Assembly (NCBI GenBank): GCA_030704615.1
Contig: CM060731.1
Location: 43,462,001 to 43,526,000 of the forward strand
Direction of reading: 5' to 3'
From: Takakia lepidozioides
Lineage: Eukaryota; Streptophyta; Takakiopsida; Takakiales; Takakiaceae
DNA length: 64,000 nt
Part shown: positions 20,836-34,900 of the stretch, one piece after another
How positions within the stretch are numbered: the stretch's first letter is position 1
Layout of the letters: the number at the start of each line of letters is the position of its first letter
The notes under the pieces: generated by a model
What the model was told of the DNA's origin: nothing
Databases searched by the model: none
Seen by the model: only the letters and a program-made list of their open reading frames with translations
Program-made: the position numbers and the translations under genes

Positions 20836-23150
20836 TTAAACGACCACGTGACCTGAATCAAGTCGCATGGTTTTAAAAATTAACGTCGTAACTGATGTGG
20901 ATGAAGCTGGATGAACATGCATTCTGAATGAAAAATTTAGGCGCCCTTGTCTTGTACCTGCTCCAACAAATGCCACAAGAAAACCATAAATGCCCTGCAA
21001 GGTACGATTTTTTAAGTGAGGGCTACCAAATTTGGGTGATGTCCAAGCATGTTGACCACATACGTGGCAGGCTGGAAGGTGTTTCAAAAAATGTCCATCC
21101 AACCTAGAAATTTGCTCTTTATCAGAATTTGTTTTGACAGTGTACTTTACATTGGGGCAAAGCATAGACTGAAATTTGGATTCCAAGAAAAAATTCTAGA
21201 CATTTTTAGGAGCCTTAGTTCACTACAGCAAATTGGGGAAATTTACCCCCCAAAATTCACATACAAAGTAGCCCATTGATTTTTTTGGAATTTGGGTCTC
21301 ACTTTTTGAGAGGGCACTTGTATGCGCACCAGATTACAAATATGGTGGGCATTCTGGAGGGAAGATTCAACCCGATAGAGCAAATGTCTGGTCAAACCAA
21401 AGTTACCCTTTTGGGGAGTGAGCTTGTAAAAGTCATGTTTTCTTTTGCTATAATCTGCATACAACGGTCAAATGGGCTGAAACTTTATGAGTAGATGGAT
21501 GTGGTAGTTACATAGGGATTTATAAGGTTCAAATTTGTGGATGATTGTAGCTAAGGAGTTACAACCTTGGAAAAAAAAGAATATATGTGAAGGATTATGA
21601 GAGATTATTTTTTATGAGTTGTTCCCCCGATGTTCCTAAGTGGTGGTTGATAGAACCAATATGGGAACAATTGCTTCGAGCATTGTGATATCATTACTTT
21701 TTTTTACTACTTTTCTATTAGGCCTCTCCCATGTTTTCCCAGAGGAATTATAAAATCCCATTGTTGTATGTTAAAATCCCTTGCAAAAATGCACATTAAC
21801 ATGATATTTTCAAAATTTCCTCACAAGAATTGGTACATTCCCATTCCTTAGTGAGAATCACGGTTGAAAGGATAATTTTCCATGTAGAGTTAATCTTTCC
21901 TGGGAGAGACGGTGATTTCTCTTGTATACTACCATACTTACCTAGTTTACTAAGAAATAATTAATTCAAAAAATGTGAAGTTAACATGAATAGCTCACTT
22001 TTATCTCAATGGCAACCTTCCAGACAATTACCTTTGGTAATATGGACTCTCCTCACCCCTTGCAAATGATGGCTGATTGAACACAAGAAGCACTCAATTC
22101 CATTCCTAAAATTCTTGTCATTCAAACTCTCCCTGCTCCTCCCTCATTATAAGCAGGACTTTTCACAAACCTTTGGATTGATACAGGAGCTGCTTGTGAC
22201 CACATTGTTTGCCTAATTAAATTTAGAACATTTTGGAAAATGTGCCTAAAACTTGGAAAATTTCCTTAGAAGTGCCTAATTGCTCGAAATTTGTGAAAAA
22301 AGACCAAAATGTCCAAATATGTAGAGAAAAATGCCTAAATTATACTATTTAAAGTCCAAAAAATGGTAAATGCCTACAATTTAAAATTTCATGTCCACAC
22401 AACTTCCATAGGGTCTTGCATTGATGCAACTACATCCTCATAAGTCTCATCACCTATCTCATGTGAATCTTGTGAATCTGAGATAATGTTAAGGTCAGAA
22501 ACATCATCATCCTCGATATGCATGTGTGCAAGACATCGGCTCATGCTCTCAATGACACTTCCATCAAGGTAGACATCTGGAACATCCTCCATGACAAGAT
22601 CTCCTAAGGTTTAGGGTTTAATACACTCAGCCTTCACTACAACTATTCTTTTATCACATATCAAAAATTATGTTTAAAAAAAAAATTACAACAAGGTCAA
22701 AAACAATTGTTGAGCTCCAAACTATTAATATGTCCGACCGCTAAAAACTGGCAATCGTACTAATCTTTAAAAAATTAAATTACAGACAATCGTCGAATTT
22801 AGGCGGTCACACTTATTTTCAAAAATATTTAAACGTAACCACCAAATCTGGACGGTCGCAAAGAACGTACGACCGCCGAATTTTGGCAGCCGTACATATT
22901 TTTCTGGTTCTCCTAGACTTCGTTCCTAGTTCTGCTTTCTGCTACTCCACATTTCGTCTTTTTGTAGACCTTGAGTTCGGAGCAGTGTCTTGTTTATCTG
23001 TCTTCATGGCCATTGTAAGGTTATTTTTTCCTTATTAAAAAAAAATATTCATTCTAGTGAGTGCATTGTACGGCGTGCTATGCAGAGATCATACATGCAT
23101 TGGCGATTACATATTATATTTTTATCATTTTTTATCCTTAGGCAGGTAGT
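20836..23150. other. AT-rich intergenic DNA, one weak ORF
   Basis: No supported gene. A minus-strand frame at 22389-22592 encodes an acidic Asp/Ser-rich peptide that might be the tail of a transposase, but nothing around it supports that. At 22735-22900 there are several short inverted GACCGCC/GGCGGTC-type motifs. Confidence 0.3.
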
Positions 23151-23156
23151 TTAGTC

Positions 23157-23516
23157 CAGTGTTGGGCGGACATAGAGTCATCAAGATATCAACAACAAGA
23201 TATCAAGGTATCCGTACCCGGAACCGATACTTTTTAGTATCCGGGTTAAATGCCTAACCGGCAGATATAAAAATACAAAAAAAATTATATACCCGGTGTA
23301 ATACCCGGTGTAATACCCGTTAATACCTGACAGATTTCAGCCCTAAACGTAATAACCTGATGCATACCCGGATCCGTTGTTTGTCATGTTGGTCGATGGA
23401 TTTTTTTTATTTTTTTATTTTTTATTTTTTTTCTTTGGACGGATTTCTAAAACCAAAAGTTTTTAATACCCGGAACCGGCGGATATTAAAAAAAGATTTT
23501 GATCCACCCAACACTG
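23157..23516. mobile_element. hAT-type MITE (360 bp)
   Basis: Termini are CAGTGTTGGGCGGA on the left and the inverted TCCACCCAACACTG on the right. Flanking 8-mers GTTTAGTC and GTGTAGAC match at 6 of 8 positions, in keeping with the 8-bp target duplications of hAT elements. The inside is AT-rich with repeated ATACCCGG motifs and no coding capacity. Confidence 0.65.
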
Positions 23517-24198
23517 GTGTAGACATTGCATTGCTAAAATTGGGCAAGTACTGAGTTATTCAAAAATTACTGGCAAAGCACTTAAGATGTTTTTAGCTAA
23601 ATAGAAAGTGTCAGATTCATGAAGAAGAATGTAGCATCAAGATGATTGTAGGAAGCTACAAAGACTATTTTAGGCTGCCAATTCGGTACTGTAATTAACA
23701 ATAACTTGGGCCTATCTCACCATGCGGGATGATAGTTTATTTGTGAATTGTACTACGTCTGTTCTTTTTTTTCTCTTGTTTAGATAATTAATTTTTGTAG
23801 AGCGATGATATATTGCAGTTTTTCTATTGACTCGACGGTAATTCAATGTGACTTCGGAGTGAGGCAGTAGCTAAACTGACAATGCAAATTAGTTTGGAGT
23901 TGACTTATAGGATCACTAATACACTAACAAGGTCAAAAGACCCACAAAGACCCTACCATCAAGATTTTTTTTCCTAGTGAAACAACAAATTTTCGATACA
24001 ACACTTCAAAGCAGATCGGTGGTTTGAAAATGTTATTGAATTTTGATGGCCCATATAAATTTTTGGGGATGTCAAAGATACCTCACAACTTTTTGACCAA
24101 GTTTAGGGATTTTTGGTTAAGGTTTGGTGCAACACCAATTTTCTAAGCATACGGTAGTTGCCGTTTAAATGGTTTTGTAATTTTCTGATTGGGCCACA

Positions 24199-24300
24199 AA
24201 GGTAAGTCACTTTATCAAAGTTCGCTCCCACACCGGTATCAGCGGCAACGATATGGCAAACCTCCTTGCCCAAGCGGGTGCATCCAATCCTACGAGCTAG
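24199..24300 (+). pseudogene. LINE RNase H C-terminal scrap
   Basis: Thirty-three codons and a stop read ...FIKVRSHTGISGNDMAN, then LLAQAGA. This is the C-terminal signature of the RNase H domain in plant LINEs (VKVxxHxGxxGNxxAD). No further LINE sequence is clear to the left. It is a short 5'-truncated relic. Confidence 0.65.
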
Positions 24301-24475
24301 GCGGAAGAGAAAGAATACATGTCCCTCTACATTTTGGATGAAAAAATGTTTATCAGTTTACTTTTTCGCCAGGCATCAACCCGGGTCTTTCCTAACCTAA
24401 CCTACTGTTCTCTGTTACCCGTAAACATTTGTACTACCCTACCAAAAGGTTCTCGAGTTCCCTGGCGGTCCCCCA

Positions 24476-24501
24476 AACCCTAACAGGCGGCGGTTAGGGT
24501 T
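24476..24501. promoter_or_regulatory. Stem-loop of telo-box motifs
   Basis: Perfect 9-bp inverted repeat AACCCTAAC / GTTAGGGTT around an 8-base loop. AACCCTA is the plant telo-box found in promoters of many housekeeping genes. It lies about 790 bp before the CPSF100 start, and further CCCTAAAC motifs sit at 25447-25478 in intron 1. A promoter role is only suggested. Confidence 0.3.
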
Positions 24502-25292
24502 CTCCTTTCCCCGCCCCCTACCAGAGCTCAACCCGTCGCTGCAGGTCTGTTCGGGTATCATGTTAAGATGCACATATAGAATGGATGCAGGGTTTCATGT
24601 GTTTATGAGCGCCTCTTTATGATCTTCATTTGTGAGACACTATGGATGCAATTGATTCAGTGTATAATTGTATGGGGGTTGGTATCCTATGAGATGAGCA
24701 GGTTTCCTCGTGGTTTTCTTGAATATTCAAATGGCTATTTGAATAGTTCAGATGGCCATTTCAATATTGAATTTGAATTTGAATTCCAGTACCATTTTAT
24801 TATTTTTTGATACCATATCCGAGTTCATATTTCTAGGTTATTGACATTCAGATACCATTGCTCATATCCGGATTGATTTTTTTCAAAAATCACTCTATGC
24901 ATACCAGATTCATACTTTAAAAAATCAGGGGCTGCATTATTGGAAAACCTACCTGCCTTAAAAAAAATCAGCACGGCATACCAGGACCCTTCTGGTATTT
25001 CCAATTCAAGATAGCAGACCAACACTGGTATACATCTTCAGATGGGAGCCCATCACTAGACCTTGGTGAGTGGTTGGTTGTAGTGTTTGTGATTGTGGTT
25101 TCTTCATTATGACTGGAGAAAGTTGAGCCCCATCTTGAACCAATTTAAGGAAAAATCCAGGATTTAATTTTTGGGATGAATGCCCATGTTGAAACGTACA
25201 GTAATGAGTTTCGTCAAGCAGGATGAAATCTCTGCGTGCTTGCATAGGGCGGGCAGGGTGTCGACTTCTGCATGTGAGAGAGCAGGCGGGAG

Positions 25293-27221
25293 ATGGGGAC
25301 CAGCGTGCAGTTTACAGCATTGAGCGGGGCGCATTCGGAGGCGCCTCTCTGCTACATGCTGCAGGTGGATGGATTTCGTTTTCTTCTGGATTGTGGCTGG
25401 ACCGATACTTTTGATCTCTCTCTCCTCCAGCCACTTGCCAAGTAAAGCCCTAAACCCTCAGTCCTAGACCCTAAACAGTTCCCCTAATCTTACTGTCGTA
25501 AATTTGCTGCAAATGAAGCTGAAAGAAAAAGAAAGAATACGATGCAACGTCACTTCTCGGGATTTTTTCTGGGCATGAGTACTGGAATTACGTTGTTGGC
25601 ATTTCTCGGGGAGGTATTCTGCCAGATTGTCACCATTGATGAAGTTTTGTTTGCCTGGGTCAATACAAGAACCATTGACCAACGTTTCGGCCTGGTTAGA
25701 CATGGGCTCAAGGTATTGCTTGAAGCCTATGCAGCCTAATGCAGCGTGCAAAGAAAACTACATCTCTATAGCATAGCTTCTCAGGTTTATACTTTCTTAT
25801 CCGATCCTTTAGTCCCACATTGCTGCTGGAAGTCAAGGTTTTCAGGACTTAAGCTATTGAAGTCGTGCTCTGCACTCTGCTGGCTATTAGTAACTTAATT
25901 TTCACTGGGTTGAAGAGCATAACTATCTTTCTTGATCGCCACTAGGCAGTCCATACCAGCACTCTCTACTCTGGCTGTACTATGTGCATTTGAGTATGAA
26001 TTCCGCTTAAGTTTGCACTACATGTACAAGGTTCACTCTCTTCCTACTTGGATCTACATGCAAGGATGTACTGAAGCCTGGATTTATAAGCAATGGGTGT
26101 TTGTGACTCTGGCAGTGTTGCCTCAACAATTGACGCAGTGCTATTAACGTACCCAGACACACTGCACTTGGGAGCATTGCCGTATGCGGTCTCAAAGCTT
26201 GGGCTTACAGCCACCATGTACTGCACATTGCCGGTGCACCACATGGGCCAAATGTACATGTATGATCACTACCTCTCCCGCCAGGTATGTGTGCATCATC
26301 ATCCAAACTCAACGCAGTTTGTAGGGACTGAGAACATCTTGAGGGCAGTGCTTGTATGTTGTCTTTGACTCAAATGAGAAGCTCTGAGGGAAATATGACA
26401 TCCTCCAATCTGTGGTGCTGAATAGAATGAGTAGATCATGAAGGGAAATCTCTCCCTCCCCCTGAACTTTTTGTGCAGACCTCAAGGGCAATAGACTAAA
26501 ATTTAAGCTCAGGGCGAGGAGTCTGCCTTCGAACAATAAACAGAACAATAAACAGATGCATTGAGGGAAGGGAGATTGTCTATGCCCGAGTGTGGGCAGC
26601 CTGAAGACAACGTCCATTTTTTGATACAATGTCTGGGGTATTCTCATCAAGGAGTCCTTCAGAACATGGTGCCTGCAGCTCTGTTCACCAACTTTCAAAA
26701 TCTCTAGGCTGAGCCTAAAGCTCTGGCCCTGCTGGGGTCTAACTGCTGGGCAGAGCACACACAGCAGATAAGCTCGTGTGAAGGGCTTTCTAGAGGAAAT
26801 CTGCAAAGCTCAAACAAATTGTTCATACCAAGGTAAGCCCAACTACTGGAGTAAGCCCCTCACAAAGGTAGTGTAGGTTTGTTCCATCCAGACCGGGTGT
26901 GGTCTATGGCCACAAGGGCTTCTGTAAACAATGTCTTATGAGTACACACTAAACAACCCTCTCCCAATCTGACACCATCTTTATCATTTAAGTTGGATTG
27001 TGCACCATTAGCTGCAGTGACTTGATGGTTAGACTCAGTAAGGGTGGTGGCACTTGTCTGTGGTCTTTCTCAGGCTGTATCAAATTTTGATTTATTCAGC
27101 CTCGATGATGTAGACACTGCCTTCGGCAACTCCATTCAGCTCAAATATTCTCAACATCTTCCCCTGGCAGGTGCTCAAATTTACTGCTCCTGCAATTTGG
27201 ATTGCCATTCAGGATTTGGGG

Positions 27222-27262
<41 letters not shown>

Positions 27263-29360
27263 GTAGTTTACCAACTTTGAAAGTCTCGAGGCTGATCCAA
27301 AAGCCCAGGCCCTCCTGAGGCCTAGTTTTTGGGCAAATCACACACAGCAGATTGATGCTTGTGTGAAGGGATTTCTAGAGGATATCTGGAAAACCCGGAT
27401 TAATTCTTTATATGGAGGTAAGTCTTACTACCAACGTCAGCCCCTGACAGAGGTAGGTTCTGTCCCTTTTGTTCCCGCTCAAACTGGGCGCGGGGTCAAT
27501 GGCCACAAGGCTACGGCAAACAACGTCTTATGAGTACAATCTCTCTGGTGTAGTTTTGTCTTTATCCACTTGTCGTCCTCATACTTTTTCCGCCAATTGG
27601 ATGATCAGATGGCTTCAAAGAGAAAGCTTTGACTGAAGACTGAAGTAGGAATCTGACTTCAGTAAGATTGTAGGACCTTCTTCATGCCAACCTGATTGTC
27701 AGGTTGTGGGAACTAAAAGGGACTTGGTCTCTACTTCCCATGCACCCAGTCTAGTGGTAAGCAGAAATTGTGTAAAGTATGATGAGGCCTTTTTCAGGCA
27801 GATGATTTCATTAAAATTCTTGACTGATTTTCTATGAATTAGTCCTATCCTGTCTTGACATGACAGTACTAATGTCTCTCTGTCATGTTACGTAGCACCT
27901 ACATGTTCGTCTGGTCAGATATGCTATGCTTTTGCAGCCCATTTGGGATTTGCAAGTTTGTTCTGTGTGTTAGTGCTAAGATGATTCCATTACTCTTTCA
28001 CTGCTACAGGGAAAGGCGAAGGAATTGTTATCACACCATATGCAGCTGGGCATCTATTAGGGGGCACAATGTGGAAAATCACAAAGGACACTGAGGAGAT
28101 TATCTATGCTGTTGATTTCAACCACCGGAAAGAGAGGTACTGAGAGTAGTAGGCTTTGTCCATTTCAAGGACTTCTATTGTTTGTTGTCTCTTGCGCTGA
28201 GAACACGGGACCGTTTCTTGTATTACTATATTTCTCCTAATTCCTATCAGAATCAATTTGTTACTTGGGAAACCATGGAAGGAAGGAAAATTTGGCCATC
28301 TGAGCGCTCCAGTGATCCATGTGGTTCAAGCTTTCAGACGAGAGGGGGTATGTTGGCTGTGTGTGAGCAGGCATCTGAATGGAACAGTTTTGGAGACATT
28401 TGTCCGACCAGCAGTGCTTATAACAGACGCATATAATGCTCTCAATAACCAGCCCCCACGCCGCCAACGAGACCAGGAATTTTTTGGTACCAATTTTATG
28501 TGAAATTTTGCTTTTCAATTAGACTTGATGTGGTGGTTGGTCTTCTGGTGTGGAGTGAAGGAGGTTAGGATCCCATGAGATTTTATTCTTCTGAAATGCA
28601 TAGGAGTCTGCTCTTTGACAAGTCTCTGTGACTGGATGCTTTTTTATTATGAATCTTGCCATGAATCTCTTGGCTTCCCCACTGCCACTTGAGTTGGCCT
28701 CCTCCCTCCCCATGGTCGTTGAATGCCACCACTGCGTAGTATTAGAGAATGTACTCTTAAGACGTTGTTGGCCGTAGCCTTGTGGCCATTGACCGCGCGC
28801 TCAGTTTGAGCGGAACACAAAGGGACAGAAACTACCTTTGTCATGGCTGACGCTGGTAGTATGACTTAGCTTGGAACAGACAATTGATCCGAGTTTTCCA
28901 GATATCATAGAAATCCCTTCAGGCCCCAAAAGGGCCTGGGCTTTTGGGCTCAGCCTTGAGACTTTCAAAGTTGGTAAACAAAGGTTCACGCATAATTCCC
29001 TTGATGGATTTGAAGAGGGCATCTCCCTCGTGAGAGTACCCAGGACAGTGAATCAGAAAGTGAATATTGTCTTCAGGTTGCCCACACAACGGGCAATTAC
29101 AATCCCCCTTTCCTCTCTGGATCTGTTTGCTGTTCAAAGGTAGGCTTCCCGCCCTGAGTTTAAATTTCAGTCTAGTGCTGAGGGTGGGTTAACCCTTGAA
29201 GTCATCCATGATGGCCTCTCCCATGTCACAGACTGGGAACAAGTTCAGGGAAGTTTTCTGCCTAACTTCATTTTCGTCAGACATTTGCCTGGCAACAGAC
29301 ATGGCTTTGGACACGAGAGAGATTGTACTCATAAGACGTTGTTTGCCGTAGCCTTGTGGA

Positions 29361-29408
<48 letters not shown>

Positions 29409-31917
29409 CTCATAAGACGTTGTTTGCCGTAGCCTTGTGGCCATTGACCCCGCGCCCAGTTTGAGCGGGAACAAAAGGGACAGAACCTACCTCTGTCAGG
29501 GGCTGACGTTGGTAGTAAGACTTACCTCCATATAAAGAATTAATCCGGGTTTTCCAGATATCCTCTAGAAATCCCTTCACACAAGCATCAATCTGCTGTG
29601 TGTGATTTGCCCAAAAACTAGGCCTCAGGAGGGCCTGGGATTTTGGCTCAGCCTCGAGACTTTCAAAGTTGGTAAACAGGGGTACAGGCACAATTCCCTT
29701 AATAGATTTGAAGAGAGCGTCTCTTTGGTGAGAGAACCCCGGACAGTGTATCAGAAAATGAATACTGTCTTCAGATTGCCCACACAACGGGCAATTGCAC
29801 TCTCCCTTTCCTCTCTGCTTCTGTTTGCTGTTCAAAGGTAGGCTTCCTGCCCTGAGTTTAAATTTCAGTCTAGTGCCGAGAGTGGGTAGACCCTTGAGGT
29901 CATCCAAGATGTCCTCCCCCATGTCACAGACTGGAAACAAGTTCAGGGAAGTTTTCTGCCTAACTTCATTTTCATCAGACAATCTCATGGCAACAGACAT
30001 GGCTGAGGACACTACAGCCTCTAAGTCAGATTTATCCAGCAGGGTCAAGACTTGCGGATCCAGGTCCAGGTCCTTGAGGATCTCTTCTACTCTCTTCTGC
30101 CAGGACTTAGCCTGTTTGACAGGGCGGTCCTGTTTCCAAGATATAGAGTCGATTAATTTAGGATATCTGGTGTTGGGCATATGTTGCAGCTGACCCCACC
30201 ATCTGACCTTGAATTCATCTCGTCGGGAGCTTAAGGACGGAATGCCAAACTCACCCCGAACAGCCACATTGGCTGTTTTGGAGCATGCTGACATACACTC
30301 CTTAAGCACCCCCACTTGAATGGATTCTAGAGACTTAGCCTGGTTGGAGTTATCAACCCATATAGCAGATCCGTACTCCAAGGCAGGTCTAATAACGCGA
30401 CAAAGCATCGTTTTCTTAACCTCAGAGTTGACCCCTCTGCAGTGGAAGATATGTGCATCCCAATTACAATTGGAGGAGAACTCAACGCCCAGGTAAGTGT
30501 AGGAAGGGAGGACCGGGATCTCTTGGCTACCCCACTGCCACTTAAGATCACTTCCTCCCTCTCCTCTGTCGTTGAGCTACCACTGCACATTTGCTGACAT
30601 TAGCCTCTAGCCCCCAAAGATCAAAGTATCTCTTCGCGCAATCAATCAACTCCTGGAGATTGGTTGTAGTCTCCCCTATGCCTGCGAAGTCATCCGCAAA
30701 CATAAGGGCTGGTATGGTGGTATCACCCACCCTTAACCCAAATCCCTCACTTTCCACATCCTCGAGGAGTTGATTGATGAAAACATTGAAGAGCAGAGGG
30801 GAGAGAGTACATCCTTGAGCTACACCTTGGTCTATGTCAAAGAAGTTGGACTTCTGTCCGTTAACAGTGACACAGCTTTTGGTGTGAGCATACAAGTTGT
30901 GGACAACTCTCCACATCTTTCCCTTGATCCCACAAGACCAGAGGCGGAACCATAGGCCATCCCTCCACACTGTGTCATAAGCCTTTTTGACATCCAGGAA
31001 AAAGACATAAGTGGGTTTCCCTTCTTTTTTCCTTCCCTGGATAATCTGGCGTAGAGTGAAGATATGATCCACACAGCCCCTGTTTCGCCGAAAGCCAGCT
31101 TGGCCTTTGTGGAAACAACCTCTGGACTCCAGATCAACCTCGAGACGAGTACTTATAACTCTGCAGAATGTCTTGCCAACAGCATTGAGGAGCGTGATGC
31201 CACGGTAGTTCCCCGGTTCTTCTCTGTCACCCTTCTTGTATAGATTGACAATGACCCCCTGTCGCCAGCGAAAGGGGATCATTTCAGTCTTCCAGATAAG
31301 GTTAAAGAGGAGAACTAGGGCCTCTATCATGGGATCGCCACCGTGCTTGATAAGCTCGTTGACAATACCATCAGGTCCACCAGCTTTATATCCATTTAAA
31401 TGTTCAATTGCTTCCACAATCTCAGAAGAACTAATGGGAGCATTATAAGCCATTGAAATATACTCCAGTTCATCAGGGCTGTTTTGAATCATAGGAACAG
31501 TATTTCCAACTGTGTCCCTCCATTCAGCAGAAGACCCCTCACTGTTAGACCTAGAAGTTCTGCCAAGGATACTGTAGTGAGTTTCAAAGGTTTTGACAAT
31601 GTCAACCGATGAAGTCACCACTGCACCTTTAGTAGTCTTCAGCGCTTGTACTTGCTGACCGTTTTTCGGTTTGTACAAACGATGAAGGGCCAACCAGAAT
31701 TTCTTGTCATTACCACCATGGTGGTTTGAGTTTATTTCACTGTATAACTTGTCCCAGTATAATTTCTTCTGAGACCTAACAAGCTGATTGATATCTTTAC
31801 GGAGCTGGTAGTACCTCGCCCACAATTCTCTGTTGGTTTCCAAATTGCAGCACTCTTTATAGAGGGCTTGTGTCTCAGCTATCTTGAGTTTAATCTCATT
31901 AGTCCACCAATTAACTT

Positions 31918-31954
<37 letters not shown>

Positions 31955-34900
31955 ATCACAGTTTAAGCGGGGACCCATCAAGCTTAAGTTTCTAGGCTGC
32001 ACACTGTTTCTTTCCCAAGTTCAATAGTGGAGGTGTGCTGCGCAGATATAATAATTAAGGTGCTTCGTGCGGATGGCAATGTGTTGTTGCCAGTGGAGTC
32101 AGCAGGACGTGTGTTGGAGCTCATCCTTCACTTGGAGCATGTATGTTTCTCACTATAATATGCTGAAAACACTTCAACTCATTCGTTCTAAGCTAGAGAG
32201 TATACATGTTTAAACTCTTCAGCCTTTTGCATCAACACATATCCAGTATGATGAGATCACTGGCAGCAAGCACAGAACATCTTTCAGCTTCTGTAACCTA
32301 AGCCACTCTTTTCAACTCCTCAGATCAATATTTTCAAGCTGATATCATGTCCTTCCAAGTTCGAAAATATTGCATGAGAAACTCTCATGGTATTTCCTTT
32401 GCAAATTATCCAAGAGATTTGGAGGTCATTGAAATGAGTCAAGTCTTATGAAAGAATCCCTTGCTGTTGCTAATACACTGTTTGCTTTTGGTTGGATTCT
32501 CACTATCCCCTCTCCCTCTGTTTGTCAGTCTGGTGTTTTGCATACTTTGAATTCCAAAACTATGTCTTGGCTGAGTATTCCCATGTTGACACAAGCTCCA
32601 CCCTCGGATGGAAAGTAAAGTCAGTGGAGAGTTATAGCAGCTGGTCGTGTTATGAAAGTGCTGTTACTCTTAAGAGTGACTTTCCAGGTATAGACAGCAT
32701 TCTTTCTGGTTTCCTCCCTGTTTTTGTGGTTTCTTCTTCTCTGTGATTTTACGTGATGTTTTCCCCTGGTGCCTCTGTTTTCATTGGGGAAAGCGCAATC
32801 TCATTTTATCTGTGGTTACCTTTCATATGTTAGTTCAGGGTTTACTAGGCTCAGAGAGAGATATATGTTTGCTGTAAAAATTTGCTTTAATTAGTTGCTG
32901 CCTTTGTGGCCATCTCTAGTTGGTTGTAAATAAGGAGACTACAAGGTGGCAGATTGGCTTTTTAAAAAACTTTTAAGGACATTGAAATGCCGCATCTGTG
33001 CAGTATTGGTCATACCATGGATTAAAATACACCATGGCCTTTCTTACCAATTTCGCCCATAGCACTGTGGAGTTTGCCAAGAGCTTGTTGGAGTGGATGA
33101 GTGATGCTATAGCCAAATCCTTTGAGAGCTCAAGAGAAAATTCATTCCTTCTCAAGTAATGATTTCACACATGTTAACCCTTCAACTTCTGCTGTACCTT
33201 CATTGTAGATGAATGTTCCATCTCTAGTCTGTGGCAATGTTTTGCTTTGTGCTGTTCAAGGGGAATATCCTGAATGAGATCTGGATAAGCTTACAATTAA
33301 TCATTCAGGTGACTTAGTGGAAAACCTCGGGAATAATTGATTCGACATGCGTCTTGGCTTTACGGGGGTCTGTAGGCACCTCACTTTGTGCCACAATCGG
33401 AAGGATTTCGATGAATTACGAGCAGGTCCCAAGGTGAATCTCTATTCTTTTGTTTTGACCAGTTCTCTTGCATTTTGAGTAAAAAGATGTCACATGACTA
33501 CACATCACTTTATAGGAGTCTCCTCATATACCCCAAAAGCATGCTATATCATTTTCTGTTGGGTTTATCTGTGGAGGAGCAGAGCCAAGGCACTTGTCTT
33601 CAGGCAAGTCTGGTGTCTTTCCATGTTGGTTTCTCATTGTTCTACTTTCTCCAATGTGCCCTAGGGCTTTTGTGGATGTATAAAATGTCTTTCTTCTGTC
33701 TTTGGGCCTCCTATGGATGTTATGAATTTTTCCTTCTCTCTGTTTCTCTTTTGCTCTCTCTCTTCTTGAGAGGAAAATAGTCTTCCCGCTATCAGAAAAC
33801 TTTTCACAAATACCTCATAGTCAAAGAGCCAAGAAATGCTGAAGGAAATAAAAGAGGCCAAGTCCGAGAACCATCTTGAAGCACATGACACCTCCAGATA
33901 AAAAATGTGAACATGCTCGCAAAGGAAACAACATGAAGACAAGCCGGTTGCTATTTCTCTATCACACACAACCATCATGCTCTATTCTGGGATGTGTCTC
34001 CTGTAACCAGAATTACTATGATTAGACCTTATTAGAGAGAAAAAGGAAAAGTGAGCTTCTGGATGGACTGAACCTCAATTGATCTCTACCCTAAGGCACT
34101 AACACCAGAGAATCATGAGGATGGGCTCTGTGCAGGTCGTATTTGCATCCATGGCTAGCTTGGAGGCAGGCTTTGCTCGGGAGCTATTTGCAGACTGGGC
34201 AACAGACTCAAGAAATCTTGTACTCTTCACTGAGCGGGGTCAGGTATACAAGTAGTTCGAGGGTTGGACTTGGCACTACTTGCCCTTAAATTCCCATCAT
34301 CAATAGCAGTAGTACATTGTAATTTTCTGATGGTTTGCGAGGTATTCATCATGAACTGTCTTGACTTCATTTCACTGACCCCATTATTGTTTATACAGAT
34401 GGGAACACTTGCACGTAAGTTACAAGCTGAGCCACCCCCAAAAGCAGTGAAAGTTATCATGAGCCAGAAAATTCCTCTGACTGGTGAGGAGCTCAAAATC
34501 TATGAGGAAGAACAAAGGCAGCTTGAAGATGAGGCCCACCAGCCTAGCATGCCTGTGGAAGCTGAGGGCACTCCGTCCCCTCGGGTTATGGCTGGGACTG
34601 GCCCTCTTGCTTTGATAACTGTGGAACCTGGAGGCGGTGATCCGTTTACTGCTGAAGGTACGTGCTGCAGAAGCCACTGAAGTAAACATGATGCTCAATC
34701 TTGTATGTGGTATGGATACTTCATTTCTTGGAGAGTTAGCAGCAATCCATTATAACACAAGAAGTTAAGGTGATAGGAGTTTTGGGTCCTCTCTACTGGT
34801 GGGGCAGGTTGATATGATAGAGGGACAAGAAGATGCTTTCTTCATCTTCATATTTGAATGGAGTCCAATCAATCTAGCAGAATCGGACAAATAACTCAAT

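Larger units (their letters stand above)
29403..31920 (-). mobile_element. Non-LTR retrotransposon (LINE), 5'-truncated, inside CPSF100 intron 5
   Basis: The minus-strand insertion is bounded on both sides by GA microsatellite (29363-29402 and 31921-31952). Coding order is RT (30548-31920), a frame change near 30410-30550, then the C-terminal region (29410-30408). The 3' terminus reads TATGAGTACAAT on the element strand with no poly(A) tail. The endonuclease domain is missing through 5' truncation. At least six further 3'-end fragments of the family lie in the same gene. Confidence 0.9.
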
